Source: Prochlorococcus sp. MIT 1341 (lineage in GTDB: Bacteria; Cyanobacteriota; Cyanobacteriia; PCC-6307; Cyanobiaceae). Taken from it: 64,000 bases of DNA. This document shows, one piece after another, positions 16,168 through 25,263 of the stretch. Position numbers and translations under genes: made by a program. The stretch spans positions 721,001 to 785,000 of the forward strand of contig NZ_CP139304.1 of assembly GCF_034092415.1 (NCBI RefSeq), in the 5' to 3' direction. Numbering within the stretch: position 1 is the first letter of the stretch; every line of letters starts with the position of its first letter. Below the pieces are notes generated by a model, which saw only the letters and a list, made by a program, of their open reading frames with translations, was not told the origin of the DNA and did not search any database.

Positions 16168-17223
16168 GTGCAGACCTACGGAAATCCAAACATTACCTAC
16201 GACTGGTACGCCGGAAACTCAGGAGTCACTAACCGCTCAGGGAAATTCATCGCCGCCCATGCGGCCCATGCTGGCTTAATGATGTTCTGGGCTGGTGCAT
16301 TTACTCTATTTGAATTAGCTCGCTATGACGCAGCTATACCAATGGGTAATCAGGGCCTAATTTGTTTACCCCATCTTGCAACCCTTGGTATTGGCGGAAT
16401 AGAAAATGGTGTGATCACTGACTTTTATGAATGCACAGTAATCGGTGTATTGCATCTTATTTTCTCAGGCGTCTTGGGTGCTGGAGGACTGCTCCACTCC
16501 TTGAAGTTTGAAGGGAACCTTTCAGAGGCAAATGGTCGTCCTAAAAAGTTTGACTTTAAATGGGATGATCCCGACAAGTTAACCTTTATACTTGGCCATC
16601 ATTTAATTTTCTTAGGCCTTGGCGCTACTCAATTTGTTGAGTTTGCAAAATATCATGGGATTTGGGATAGCGCTAAAGGTGTTGTCAGAACAATTGAGCC
16701 AAATCTAAGTTTTGCAGCTGTTTGGAATCATCAAGCTGATTTTTTATCAATAAGCAGCTTGGAAGATGTAATGGGTGGGCATGCAATTATTGCCTTGATC
16801 ACAATCGCTGGAGGAGCCTTCCATATTGCTACCAAGCAATTTGGTGAATACACCTCTTTCAAAGGAAAAGGTCTCCTCTCGGCAGAATCAGTACTGTCCT
16901 ACTCCCTAGCAGGAGCAGGCTATATGGCACTAATTGCGGCATTTTGGTGCTCAACCAATACAACTGTTTACCCAACAGAGTTCTATGGAGAAGTTCTAAA
17001 GTTGAATTTTGAATTCTTTCCATATTTCACCGATACTGCTCAGGGCCTCACTGGGGAGGCTCATACTGCTCGTGCATGGCTAGCAAATGCGCATTTCTTT
17101 CTTGGGTTCTTCTTTATACAAGGCCATCTATGGCATGCTTTACGAGGCATGGGTTTTGATTTTAAAAGAATAAGCAAAGCTCTTGATAATTTTGACACTG
17201 CAAAGATTACAGCAGGAGATTAA
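16168..17223 (+). CDS. pcb: Pcb chlorophyll a/b-binding antenna protein
   Basis: A 351-residue thylakoid antenna of the CP43/IsiA family with six membrane helices. The start is set at the GTG at 16168, which gives the standard QTYGNP.ITY N-terminus; the ten codons before it do not match the family. Chlorophyll-ligand histidines are seen in FIAAHAAHAGLMMFW, LHLIFSG, GHHLIFLG, GGHAIIAL and HFFLGFFFIQGHLWHALRG. It binds divinyl chlorophylls around a photosystem. Its position next to flavodoxin suggests an iron-stress-induced Pcb, like pcbC of SS120, but the subtype is inference. Confidence 0.95.
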   Translation: MQTYGNPNITYDWYAGNSGVTNRSGKFIAAHAAHAGLMMFWAGAFTLFELARYDAAIPMGNQGLICLPHLATLGIGGIENGVITDFYECTVIGVLHLIFSGVLGAGGLLHSLKFEGNLSEANGRPKKFDFKWDDPDKLTFILGHHLIFLGLGATQFVEFAKYHGIWDSAKGVVRTIEPNLSFAAVWNHQADFLSISSLEDVMGGHAIIALITIAGGAFHIATKQFGEYTSFKGKGLLSAESVLSYSLAGAGYMALIAAFWCSTNTTVYPTEFYGEVLKLNFEFFPYFTDTAQGLTGEAHTARAWLANAHFFLGFFFIQGHLWHALRGMGFDFKRISKALDNFDTAKITAGD

Positions 17224-17246
17224 CGTTTAAACCCCGATTTCCCAAG

Positions 17247-17299
17247 GATCTATGCAATAAAAAACCCCACAGATTGTGGGGTTTTTTATTGCATAGATC
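17247..17299. terminator. 25-bp perfect-stem terminator after pcb
   Basis: The arms 17247-17271 and 17275-17299 are perfectly complementary around a 3-nt GAT loop. The core CCCCACA/TGTGGGG is flanked by A6/T6, so it should end transcripts from both directions: pcb on the plus strand and the small gene at 17363-17524 on the minus strand. Confidence 0.92.
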
Positions 17300-17362
17300 A
17301 AAGTAAATCTGAAATCAATAATCAGAAACTTGGGGGCCTAAAACAATTTACTTAAAAACATC

Positions 17363-17524
17363 TTATTTAAGGTAAGGAGAAGAGTTGGTACCTTGCCCAT
17401 CATTATCCTGCTTACCACCTATAGCAAATACAGCAAAACCGATCAAACCTAGAACCCCAAGAATTGGAGCAGATAAACTGGTAATAGCTGCTGGAGCTCC
17501 AGAGGACAATGATAAAAACAGCAT
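17363..17524 (-). CDS. small single-span membrane protein, 53 residues
   Basis: An ATG-started frame encodes a protein with a hydrophobic segment (APILGVLGLIGFAVFAIGG) and a polar C-terminal tail (KQDNDGQGTNSSPYLK). It converges on pcb and shares the bidirectional terminator. Size and layout resemble small photosystem or thylakoid subunits, but I recognise no family. Confidence 0.6.
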   Translation of the reverse strand: MLFLSLSSGAPAAITSLSAPILGVLGLIGFAVFAIGGKQDNDGQGTNSSPYLK

Positions 17525-17986
17525 TGAATTAAAGATTAATTAACCCTCAAATCATGGATCAAAAAGCAGTCTATTTAAGCAGTTTTGAATCAAATGAAAC
17601 TACAATGTGGCATTTAATACATGATATTGTCTTTTCTTGGCAAGCATAATTTGCCCTAGAAATCTCAATAATATAAAAGCTATTTTTTTCCTATATAGCT
17701 ATTCAGGATATATAGGAATAACTTTACTAAAAATGTCTGTACTTCTTATTAATGTAACTGCTCATTATTAACTCGATCAAGGGGGTTTACAAGAAAAGGA
17801 CTATGTCTATGAAGGACTTTATTATGAGAAAAGGCTCATGCAACCACGCCTTTAAAATATATAAATGACGCAAATAGCAAAAGATCGAGGTAATGAGCGA
17901 TGAAAAGCATATAACGTGAAATAAAAAGATAAATTTTTAGCCAAGTATATCAATTTTCCTAAGCCAAGCTTTAGAGAAATTTAATT
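17525..17986. other. intergenic region, no gene recognised
   Basis: AT-rich 460-bp spacer between two minus-strand genes. I see only a frame of 21 codons on the plus strand (near 17803) and no clear hairpin, RNA or repeat. Confidence 0.6.
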
Positions 17987-18532
17987 TTAATAGAGGAATC
18001 TTTGCTTCACAATTAACTTAGGCATTTCAGAAGTAACAACTCTTGCGGCTTCATCAATCAAATATTCCTTTCCTAAAACAACATTTATGTCAGAGGCGTC
18101 GTTCTTACAAAGCCTTCGCTCATAAACGAGCCATTTATAGCCAATAGAGCTAACTTCCTGGTTTGGGGATATCTTGCTTTCAGAACCTCCTGAAGACAGC
18201 AAAGGCAACTTAAAAGCCATCTCATCATCACCCTTGCGATAACTTGGATCATCCTTCGGAATATTACTAGTGCCCGTCAATTCAATTGGCACTGAGGGAG
18301 CTGCTTTTTGGTCACGGTTTGAAAGTCCAAACTGATCAACTTTTAACTCCCAAGTACCACCCTTGCTTCTCCAGGAACTGCATGCAGAATAAGCCTCTCC
18401 TTTAGAAGAATAATATTCACCTTTAATCTTTTTGGTTTTACTTCTAATTGAAACAGTGTCAGAGGTCGCACAACCAGCAACCAGCCCTAGCACTGAAGGG
18501 AAGATAAGTACGGCAATAAGTAGTTGTCTCAT
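17987..18532 (-). CDS. putative lipoprotein, unknown function
   Basis: A 181-residue secreted protein. The N-terminus MRQLLIAVLIFPSVLG is a signal sequence, followed by the lipobox LVAGC, so it should be a lipid-anchored envelope protein. The mature part includes KGEAYSACSSWRSKGGTWEL and a C-terminal region ending in MPKLIVKQRFLY, and holds only a few cysteines. The ATG at 18532 is preferred over one six codons earlier because it gives a normal signal peptide. No enzyme motif is seen. Confidence 0.7.
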   Translation of the reverse strand: MRQLLIAVLIFPSVLGLVAGCATSDTVSIRSKTKKIKGEYYSSKGEAYSACSSWRSKGGTWELKVDQFGLSNRDQKAAPSVPIELTGTSNIPKDDPSYRKGDDEMAFKLPLLSSGGSESKISPNQEVSSIGYKWLVYERRLCKNDASDINVVLGKEYLIDEAARVVTSEMPKLIVKQRFLY

Positions 18533-18805
18533 CATAAAACTGAAAAGCAAAACTAATTTTGCACTAGTGCTCAGAGAAAGTGCAAAACCTAAGAAAGTAT
18601 ATCCAAGAAAGGCTTCTCAAATTCTAGCAATCTTTTTAGCAAAGCCTCGGCCAAAAGCATTCAAGGGGTTTAAAACAAATCCAGGGTCAAGCATAGGGTA
18701 AATACCTACTCCAAAGAAGATCTCAAAAATCAATACTTGTATGGAAATTGTTGCCAATAAGGGTGGTTCCTATCAAATTAAATTTAATGTTCATTCAAAT
18801 TTATT

Positions 18806-19171
18806 TTGTTTAGGATTCCCAATCGTTCCAAACCTGCTATTACCAGATTGCTAATTGGCGCAAGCCTTGTCATTATTGGCTGCGAATCAAATCGCGAAAA
18901 CAAAAGTCAGGATGTCTCCCAAAAAAGCAAAATAGAAGTGTCAAAACCAACACTAGATAAGGGAATCACCTCTAAAAAAATAATCCTACCTAAAAAAATA
19001 ATCATGCCTAAAAAAACAATTACGTCAAAAGTAATTTCAGAACCTAGGACAAAGATTGCAGAATGGTTAAATCCATTAGCCTCAAGAAATAAAGCTTCTA
19101 TAAAAAGTCTCGGATTCGGAAAGGATTATTGCTGGGAAATGGTTTATGGGCAAAAATGCATAATAAAATGA
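18806..19171 (+). CDS. putative small lipoprotein with Lys/Ile repeats
   Basis: A 121-residue frame with a TTG start. It has a signal sequence and lipobox (LLIGASLVIIGC), then a repetitive Lys-rich stretch made of K-K-I-I-x-P units (LPKKIIMPKKTI) and a compact C-terminus with two cysteines (GKDYCWEMVYGQKC). No ATG is available in frame near the signal, so the start is uncertain. I do not recognise the family. It lies in the accessory region upstream of the tautomerase gene. Confidence 0.5.
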   Translation: MFRIPNRSKPAITRLLIGASLVIIGCESNRENKSQDVSQKSKIEVSKPTLDKGITSKKIILPKKIIMPKKTITSKVISEPRTKIAEWLNPLASRNKASIKSLGFGKDYCWEMVYGQKCIIK

Positions 19172-19265
19172 TCTCTAATTATTGAATTTAATTTCAGCCT
19201 GCCGAATCCAAAAGGTATTAAGCACAAGAAAAGATATCCTTATGAGCCTAGTTTTACTCTTGTCA

Positions 19266-19604
19266 ATGCCTTTAATTAACCTTCGAACATCAGTTAGTAA
19301 TCTAGAACAGCCCGAAGAAATACTCCAAGCCTTGTCTCAAGAATTATCGCTCCTAACAGGCAAGCCTGAAAGATATGTGATGACTTCTCTAGAGACAGGT
19401 GTCCCAATGACATTCGCCGGCACAAATGATCCCTGCTGCTATGTTGAAATTAAATCAATTGGAGCCATTGATCCAAGCAGAATGTCATCTTCATTTTGCA
19501 GATTAATTGAATCAAAAACAAATATTCCAAGCGATAGGATATACATAGGGTTTGAAGATGTGCCCCCAAATCTTTGGGGATGGAATGGCAGATCATTCGG
19601 ATGA
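19266..19604 (+). CDS. MIF / phenylpyruvate tautomerase family protein
   Basis: A 112-residue tautomerase-superfamily protein. The ATG at 19266 gives MPLINLRTSV, so that after Met removal the catalytic Pro is N-terminal, as in MIF. Other family marks are LTGKPERYVM, MTFAGTNDPCCYVEIKSIG, and DRIYIGFEDVPPNLWGWNG at the end. A longer frame from a TTG at 19182 would bury the proline and is rejected. MIF homologues catalyse keto-enol tautomerisation of phenylpyruvate or dopachrome, but the natural substrate in bacteria is unclear. It forms a trimer in the family. Confidence 0.88.
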   Translation: MPLINLRTSVSNLEQPEEILQALSQELSLLTGKPERYVMTSLETGVPMTFAGTNDPCCYVEIKSIGAIDPSRMSSSFCRLIESKTNIPSDRIYIGFEDVPPNLWGWNGRSFG

Positions 19605-19779
19605 TTGATGCTAATTCAAAGTAGTAAAATTTCTCATGATTTATAAGTTTTTTTTTTAGACGCAGAAGGACTAGATTAGCGTTTGGTTGAATTCACAGAG
19701 TCTGGAAAATTAACTTATCAAAGCTTTATTTAGAAAACCAAAAAGATTCTTAGGAATTTCTACAGTCTGAAAAGAATTT

Positions 19780-20040
19780 TCAATATGAATCCAAACCTGC
19801 TACGAAAGGGAAAACTTGATCGTCCCCAAAGACCTCCTTCATGCTCATTTCATCTCCAGAAACATCTTCATTTTTTAAATTTTCCCCGTCCTTGAATTGC
19901 TCCATAGGGTTTCCAAGAAGACTCTTGCCATCTTGACTTAAAGGAAGGTTCTGAGCTCCACTCACCCCTGCAAATAACATTACAGCAAGCATTAGTGAAC
20001 AAAGATAAAAAGATAAAGCTTCAAATATTTTCTTTGGCAC
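19780..20040 (-). CDS. secreted small protein, unknown function
   Basis: An 86-residue protein with a clear signal peptide (FYLCSLMLAVMLFAGVSGA, probable cleavage after SGA) and an acidic mature part of about 55 residues (DGKSLLGNPMEQF, MKEVFGDDQ). There is no lipobox. It is located right at the left edge of the genomic island, just before the decayed tRNA. I recognise no family. Confidence 0.6.
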   Translation of the reverse strand: MPKKIFEALSFYLCSLMLAVMLFAGVSGAQNLPLSQDGKSLLGNPMEQFKDGENLKNEDVSGDEMSMKEVFGDDQVFPFVAGLDSY

Positions 20041-20139
20041 AAGCTTTTTCGAAAGAGACTTTAATTTACCAGTATTTCAAGCCTATCAAGAACATCCGGT
20101 GCCTGCAATTCTTTGAGCTCTTCAAAGCCAGAGCGCCTA

Positions 20140-20227
20140 GCCTCGCCGGGGGTGGTGGAACTACTCCCTTATCAAGGAATGTGGCTACCGCTGAACTACA
20201 AGGCTTTTTGAAGGTGTGCCGGGTTGC
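20140..20227 (-). pseudogene. decayed tRNA-Thr with the 3' edge of tRNA-Tyr
   Basis: This is a degenerate copy of the intact minus-strand tRNA-Thr/tRNA-Tyr pair at 29486-29649. The tRNA-Thr part (20140-20205) keeps TTGTAG-TCAGCGGTAG and AAGGGAG but has many mismatches; the anticodon position reads GAT instead of GGT and the acceptor stem is broken. It is followed by the spacer and the first bases of a tRNA-Tyr 3' end (GCCGGGTTG, plus strand). Similarity also reaches the upstream GGTGCCTG-AATTCTTT stretch (20098-20114 against 29451-29467). It cannot be a working tRNA. Confidence 0.88.
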
Positions 20228-20843
20228 CCCACACCTACAAGCCTTGCGACACAGTTGTGTGCCTAGTGATTAGCCAACTTAGGCCAATTTCAAGTGAGAC
20301 CAAATCTTTCTTTAGAGAGTGCTGGGTTCTGTTTTGAGTCCTCTTTTAGCTGGGTATAGGCCAAATTGGAACGCACTTAATTCCAAACAGGGGTTTTAAG
20401 ATGAGATCGTGATCAGGAGGTTTATTGAGGAGGAAATTCAATCCAAAAGGATTTCTTCTGGGTCGAGCTGGACGTTATACGTAGCTAAATGGCTTTCACT
20501 TAAAGGGCTCAATACAGACATAGCCTCGTAGTAGGTGTAAACCGATAATCCGAGATAGCAAAGGATTCATGCTGCCAGTCATGAATACTGGTGATCAAAG
20601 CAAACGAGATGCTGTTCGTTAGGCATTGCAAAGACTTTGCTTTCTTTAGGGGGTTAGAACTGCCTATTTCTTTTGCGTATCCGAGCTAGGTGAAGCATGC
20701 ATGGCAGCATTTCCTGGATAAATCAAAGGTAATTAAAGCAGCAATGTTATATTGATAATTTTTTTACTTTTCTTATTCCAAACCGGCTGGTAAATCCCTT
20801 CATTTAACAGTTAGATTCAAAGTCATTGATAAAGAGGGATGTA
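20228..20843. other. intergenic DNA after the decayed tRNA
   Basis: About 600 bp with no convincing gene. A GTG-started frame of 40 codons (20409-20531, VIRRFIEEEIQSKRISSG and on) could be a gene remnant but has no recognisable family. A small inverted repeat (TTCATG/CATGAA, about 20567-20587) is present. Confidence 0.5.
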
Positions 20844-21998
20844 ATGTCTCAAGCTGATTCAGTTGAGATCTCATTTGTAATTCCATGCTTGAATGAGGCA
20901 AGAACTCTTAAGAGTGTTTTGCTAACCTGTCATAATGCAGGTAAATATTCATTATCATATGAAATCATTGTTGCAGACAATGGCAGTGATGATGGATCCA
21001 TAGAAATCGCTCAAGAAAATAACGCAAAAGTCATTCATGTTAAGACAAAAGGTTATGGTGCGGCTGTAAAGGCTGGGGTCACTAATTCGAAAGGTAAATA
21101 TGTAGTAGTGGGTGATGCTGATTCAACATATGACTTTAATGACTCAATTAGAATGATAGAAAGTTTACGTACGAATAAATATAATTTGGTAATGGGTAAT
21201 AGATTTGGGCGAATAGAGAAAAATGCCATGCCATTTCTTCATAGATATTTAGGAAACCCAGTCCTTACTGCAATTGGAAACGTTCTTTTTGAAGCAAATG
21301 TCAATGACTTTTATTGTGGACTAAGAGCATTTAAAAGAGAAGACATCTTAAAGTTGAATTTGAAATCTGACGGAATGGAGTATTGCTTCGAAATGATCAT
21401 AAGGTCTTGCCTAGCAGGGTACTCTATTTTCGAGGTGCCAGCGAAGTTACGAAGAGATCACCCTGATAGAAGTCCGCATCTGCGAACTTGGAGAGATGGT
21501 TGGAGAACAGTTAAATTTATGTTTTCATTTAGTCCAAAATATTCCTACTTCCCTTTGTCATTAGTTTTTTGTTTCTCTTCATTAATATTACTTGTAGTAA
21601 ACCTTCTAGAAAGTGATCCATTTTCTGGAAGTAATACTTTATCTCTAAGTGTAGTCTTATATGCATGCGGACTTTGGACATCATCAGAATACATAAGCTC
21701 CAGACTTTTATTGGCGACAAAAATTCAGCATCGTCATTCATTCTTTTCAGAATTACTATTCAAATTTGTTCGATCACGTTCTTTCTTGGATAAAGCTTTT
21801 CAATTAATTTCTGTGTTATTACTACTCTCAGTTAGCATCGTTGGAATTCTCTTTTATAATTCAGATAGTAAGTTCGTATACTTAACTCAAAGAGTACCTC
21901 AATTAAGCTTTTATGTATCTATGATATTAGCAACTACGGCATTATACCTTTACCTTGTGGCAACTAAGATATCTACATTTTCGTGGATTAATGAATGA
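20844..21998 (+). CDS. glycosyltransferase family 2, membrane-anchored
   Basis: A 384-residue GT-A glycosyltransferase like dolichyl/polyprenyl-phosphate sugar transferases. The N-terminal half has SFVIPCLNEARTL, IIVADNGSDDGS and the metal-binding GDADSTYDF. The acceptor region GLRAFKRED and DGMEYCFEMI follows, then RRDHPDRSPHLRTWRDGWRT. The C-terminal third has four or five membrane segments. The ATG at 20844 has an AGAGGG ribosome-binding site; a TTG at 20826 is less likely. It is the first gene inside the island and probably decorates cell-surface glycans or lipid-linked sugars. Confidence 0.88.
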   Translation: MSQADSVEISFVIPCLNEARTLKSVLLTCHNAGKYSLSYEIIVADNGSDDGSIEIAQENNAKVIHVKTKGYGAAVKAGVTNSKGKYVVVGDADSTYDFNDSIRMIESLRTNKYNLVMGNRFGRIEKNAMPFLHRYLGNPVLTAIGNVLFEANVNDFYCGLRAFKREDILKLNLKSDGMEYCFEMIIRSCLAGYSIFEVPAKLRRDHPDRSPHLRTWRDGWRTVKFMFSFSPKYSYFPLSLVFCFSSLILLVVNLLESDPFSGSNTLSLSVVLYACGLWTSSEYISSRLLLATKIQHRHSFFSELLFKFVRSRSFLDKAFQLISVLLLLSVSIVGILFYNSDSKFVYLTQRVPQLSFYVSMILATTALYLYLVATKISTFSWINE

Positions 21999-22056
21999 AA
22001 CAATTGAGACTTAGAACTCAGGGTCGCCAAAAATTAATCCATTGATTACCTCTATA

Positions 22057-23184
22057 TCAACATATATTATGCTTGAGTTTTAGGATACTGCTTATTTTCT
22101 CAAGTGCATCATATATATTATCTAGCTTGCCTCCTATTATTGAATACATACCAGGAATTTGAGCTTCTTCTCTGACGAGTATAGGCCTTCCATCGTCCAT
22201 CTCATTTTGCTTTAAAACAGTTCGTACATCAAAAATTGAACTTACATAGTTACATTTACTTAGGCAAGGAATATATCTAGAGGCATCTCGTAAGATTCTA
22301 TCTATTCTGGTTTCTTTTGAATATGAAGAAAGTACTTTATATGGGCAAATTTCTGATCTTTCGTCCCAATGAAGATGTGGTGAATATCTTACATGATAAA
22401 TACTATGGCAATTATGAGCTGGAAAAGGCATAACTGAAAAGAACGGCCCATCCATAATTGTTATGCCAAGATCAGAAATCTCTAAAGGAACATCAAGAAG
22501 TGCCATCTCTACGATCTCATGCTTTAACTCTGTATTAGAATTACAATTGTTTTCCATTACTTTATTAATCCCACTATAAGTACAATTGATAACAATGTTT
22601 GTATGGTTTACTACACTCTGACCTTTAGAGGTTATAGCATGTAGCCTTATACCTTCTGATTCACTATTAAATACTTTTAGAATTCTATGGTTCAAATATA
22701 ATTTGACATTAAGATCATTAATTTGCTTATAGATAGATTTACGGATCTCATTTACGTCAAAAGCATATTCTTGTACTTTATAGATATTTTGGATCAACTT
22801 CCTATTAAATAATCCAAGGATATTGTCTTTAGCTTGTTCAATTGGGGCACCTATCTTTTGGTAAAAACGTTCATATTGTTTAGAATTTACTTTAGAGTTT
22901 CTTCTTGCTATCGCGTAATATTTAGAGAAATCACTTTTGATGCCAGAAGGCCAGTCATTGGTAAACCTTTGAAAGTTGATATGTGATCTATATGCGGTTG
23001 TAAAGCTTCTTGGGTAATGATATCCATTGTGAACTCGCGCCTGATTTACATATGAGGCTCTTAATAAAAGGTCGGATTCCTTTTCATAAATAGATACGTC
23101 TTTTAGACCTAAGAATTTTCTTAAGTACAATGCTATAGAACAACCATAGAATCCCCCACCAATTATGCATACTTTATAAGTCAT
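22057..23184 (-). CDS. FAD-dependent oxidoreductase (DAO-like)
   Basis: A 375-residue protein with an N-terminal Rossmann FAD motif (VCIIGGGFYGCSIAL), a glycine-oxidase/DadA-like layout and a C-terminal GGKLDNIYDALEKI region that fits the second FAD contact. It is cytoplasmic, without a signal peptide. It overlaps the upstream glycosyltransferase by 11 bp, so both are one operon. Flavin amine or hydroxyacid oxidation of a sugar-linked substrate is a possible role, but the substrate is unknown. Confidence 0.78.
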   Translation of the reverse strand: MTYKVCIIGGGFYGCSIALYLRKFLGLKDVSIYEKESDLLLRASYVNQARVHNGYHYPRSFTTAYRSHINFQRFTNDWPSGIKSDFSKYYAIARRNSKVNSKQYERFYQKIGAPIEQAKDNILGLFNRKLIQNIYKVQEYAFDVNEIRKSIYKQINDLNVKLYLNHRILKVFNSESEGIRLHAITSKGQSVVNHTNIVINCTYSGINKVMENNCNSNTELKHEIVEMALLDVPLEISDLGITIMDGPFFSVMPFPAHNCHSIYHVRYSPHLHWDERSEICPYKVLSSYSKETRIDRILRDASRYIPCLSKCNYVSSIFDVRTVLKQNEMDDGRPILVREEAQIPGMYSIIGGKLDNIYDALEKISSILKLKHNIC

Positions 23185-24232
23185 TCTTTGGTAAACCCTC
23201 GACTTTTAAATCTTTCTGTTTTATATTCTCTTCTCGAGTTTTTTCCAGTTGTATATTAAGCCTTTCTTTGCGTGTTAGTTTAGCCGAAGTTGCTTCATCT
23301 ATTATGTAATAAGATGAGTTTATGTTAGTCTTTCTAGAAATTCCTAATAGATACTCTGAGATCGCTAATAAGACCAATAAAATTAGGACAAACATAACTG
23401 ATTGCTGTATAGATATGATCACCCAACCGTGGGGTATGCTTTTATTTAATATCCAGAGTATTAATACGCTGGTTGAGTAAATACAACTTCCAATTGCACC
23501 AATTGAGCATAAAAGAGTGGCTACCCTTATTGGAGAATCACTATTAAATGTAACTAGCTTAATACCTCTATTTATACTTGCTCTAAGGCTTCTAACTTCA
23601 TTATAGTGGTTTGCTGATTCAGAATTCAACTTCAAAAATGTTTTCTTAAACCCTCTAACTGAACCAATAGTCCTAAACCGTAAATCCGGATCAGTGAATT
23701 GCAGGATATAATTAACTACTCTCCGACTAACACATAAGAATCTGCTTGAATATGCGTCAAGATCAATCCCTGTCAAACTTTTGGCGATTTGACCAAAAAT
23801 ACTATAAATGAAACTCTTGCAGAAAGGTATTCGGTATCTTCTTAGCCTTTTCTTAGTTAAAATCAAATCATATCCATCTACAATTTTATGTATCATTTTG
23901 GTTATAGCATCTTGATCCCATCTATTTATATCTGTACAGATGACAAAATCTCCAAGACTATTTTCCACTCCAATCCATCTTGCACTCATTTCTTCTATCG
24001 TTTCTGCTAGCGAATACATTTGAAGGTTAGGCAATCCACTTGGAGCAGTTAATTCCTTTATCAAACTTTTTGTGCCATCCGTAGACCCATTATCTACGAT
24101 CACTATCTCATAGTCGCTTACCAGTGGATCTATGGTTTCTATTATATTCTCAATTAAACTTCTAAAATTCTTTTCACTATCTTTAACGACTATTACTAAG
24201 CTTAAAAATATAGGGGTAACGGTTTCTAACAT
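23174..24232 (-). CDS. glycosyltransferase family 2, membrane-anchored
   Basis: A 352-residue GT-A enzyme. The N-terminus shows LSLVIVVKDSEKNF, EIVIVDNGSTDGTKSL and a DxN-type acidic site (CTDINRWDQDA). Two membrane segments (near LCSIGAIGSCIYSTSVLILW and MFVLILLVLLAISEYLLG) lie before a charged cytoplasmic tail. It is the first gene of a two-gene operon with the FAD oxidoreductase. It differs from the GT2 at 20844 in length and membrane layout. It is a likely surface-glycan enzyme of the island. Confidence 0.82.
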   Translation of the reverse strand: MLETVTPIFLSLVIVVKDSEKNFRSLIENIIETIDPLVSDYEIVIVDNGSTDGTKSLIKELTAPSGLPNLQMYSLAETIEEMSARWIGVENSLGDFVICTDINRWDQDAITKMIHKIVDGYDLILTKKRLRRYRIPFCKSFIYSIFGQIAKSLTGIDLDAYSSRFLCVSRRVVNYILQFTDPDLRFRTIGSVRGFKKTFLKLNSESANHYNEVRSLRASINRGIKLVTFNSDSPIRVATLLCSIGAIGSCIYSTSVLILWILNKSIPHGWVIISIQQSVMFVLILLVLLAISEYLLGISRKTNINSSYYIIDEATSAKLTRKERLNIQLEKTREENIKQKDLKVEGLPKNDL

Positions 24233-25263
24233 TGTGCTAATTCATACTTTTTCTTTAATTTTTAAATAGTAGCGCATTACCTATAATCCACTTGTAATAA
24301 CCTTATTCTATCACAAGCCCCCAAATATTTATAAGCATTTCTCATGCCTGTTCTTTTGTCTTTCCAGGTCCCATTCCTTTACTCAATGCAATTGGATAGC
24401 ATTAGCCCAAGCCAGCCTCCTTCAATTTTATTCTTTTTGAGATACTTTTATCGCCATTGCTTGTTTCATGATAAAGAATTAAGTAATATATATATTATTT
24501 CAATAAAATACAACTGCTCTCTCTTTTTTTAATGTTTACAAATATATACTTCAATTTCAATAGATCTGGTTCTGAGTAAACATGTAAAATTATCGATACT
24601 GTGAGGTACTCCATAATATTTAGATATTCTTCCTGTGAACCAATAACTCAACAATATTCCAATGCTATGTTGCAGGCTCTTTAAATCAAACCCTGTTTTT
24701 TGTTCTAAATCAATATTCAATAAATCTCACTGCTTCAAGGCTATTTGATAAGCATTTATTTTTATTTCAAAAAATTTAATCGGTTCCTAAATCTATGAGT
24801 TTTTGCTGAGAAAAAATTAGTTGGTTCATCAGGTTGCTTGAGTTTTTTTTAATTAAATACAGCGATATAACGCATGTCTTTTTCAAGCTTAATGACCCAA
24901 AAAGCCAACATTTTATATTTTTTTTAATATCATGAACATGTCTATTTGAGAATGAGTTCTTATGGCATTTTAAATTATGCTTTACCTTTTCAGGTTATCA
25001 ACTATATTAAATCTATCTGAAAGCATCTACTTCAACTTCGTTAAAGAAATAATATAAATTAACTCACCATTAAGCAACTTCTATGAAGTTTTTATAACTC
25101 TCGATCCCAGTAAAAACGAGGGATAACAACCAATCTCAATTAGAAACAACTTCTTCTGGGAGAAATAAGATCAAAAGAATTTCAAAAGATGAAACTTTAA
25201 GCAAATCGCATGTATTAATTTTAGCACGCTAGAATAAAACCATACCATCGAACTCCTGACGAA
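24233..25263. other. 1-kb AT-rich intergenic region
   Basis: By eye this is the most AT-rich spacer of the window. Two short frames (24344-24532 plus, 24529-24720 minus) look like chance: compositionally biased, without family resemblance. I see no tRNA, strong terminator or long repeat. It may be decayed island DNA. Confidence 0.6.

Noticed and set aside
24344..24720. Two short frames (62 and 63 codons) in the AT-rich spacer
   Set aside because: Length is expected by chance in AT-rich DNA with no good ribosome-binding site and no family match.
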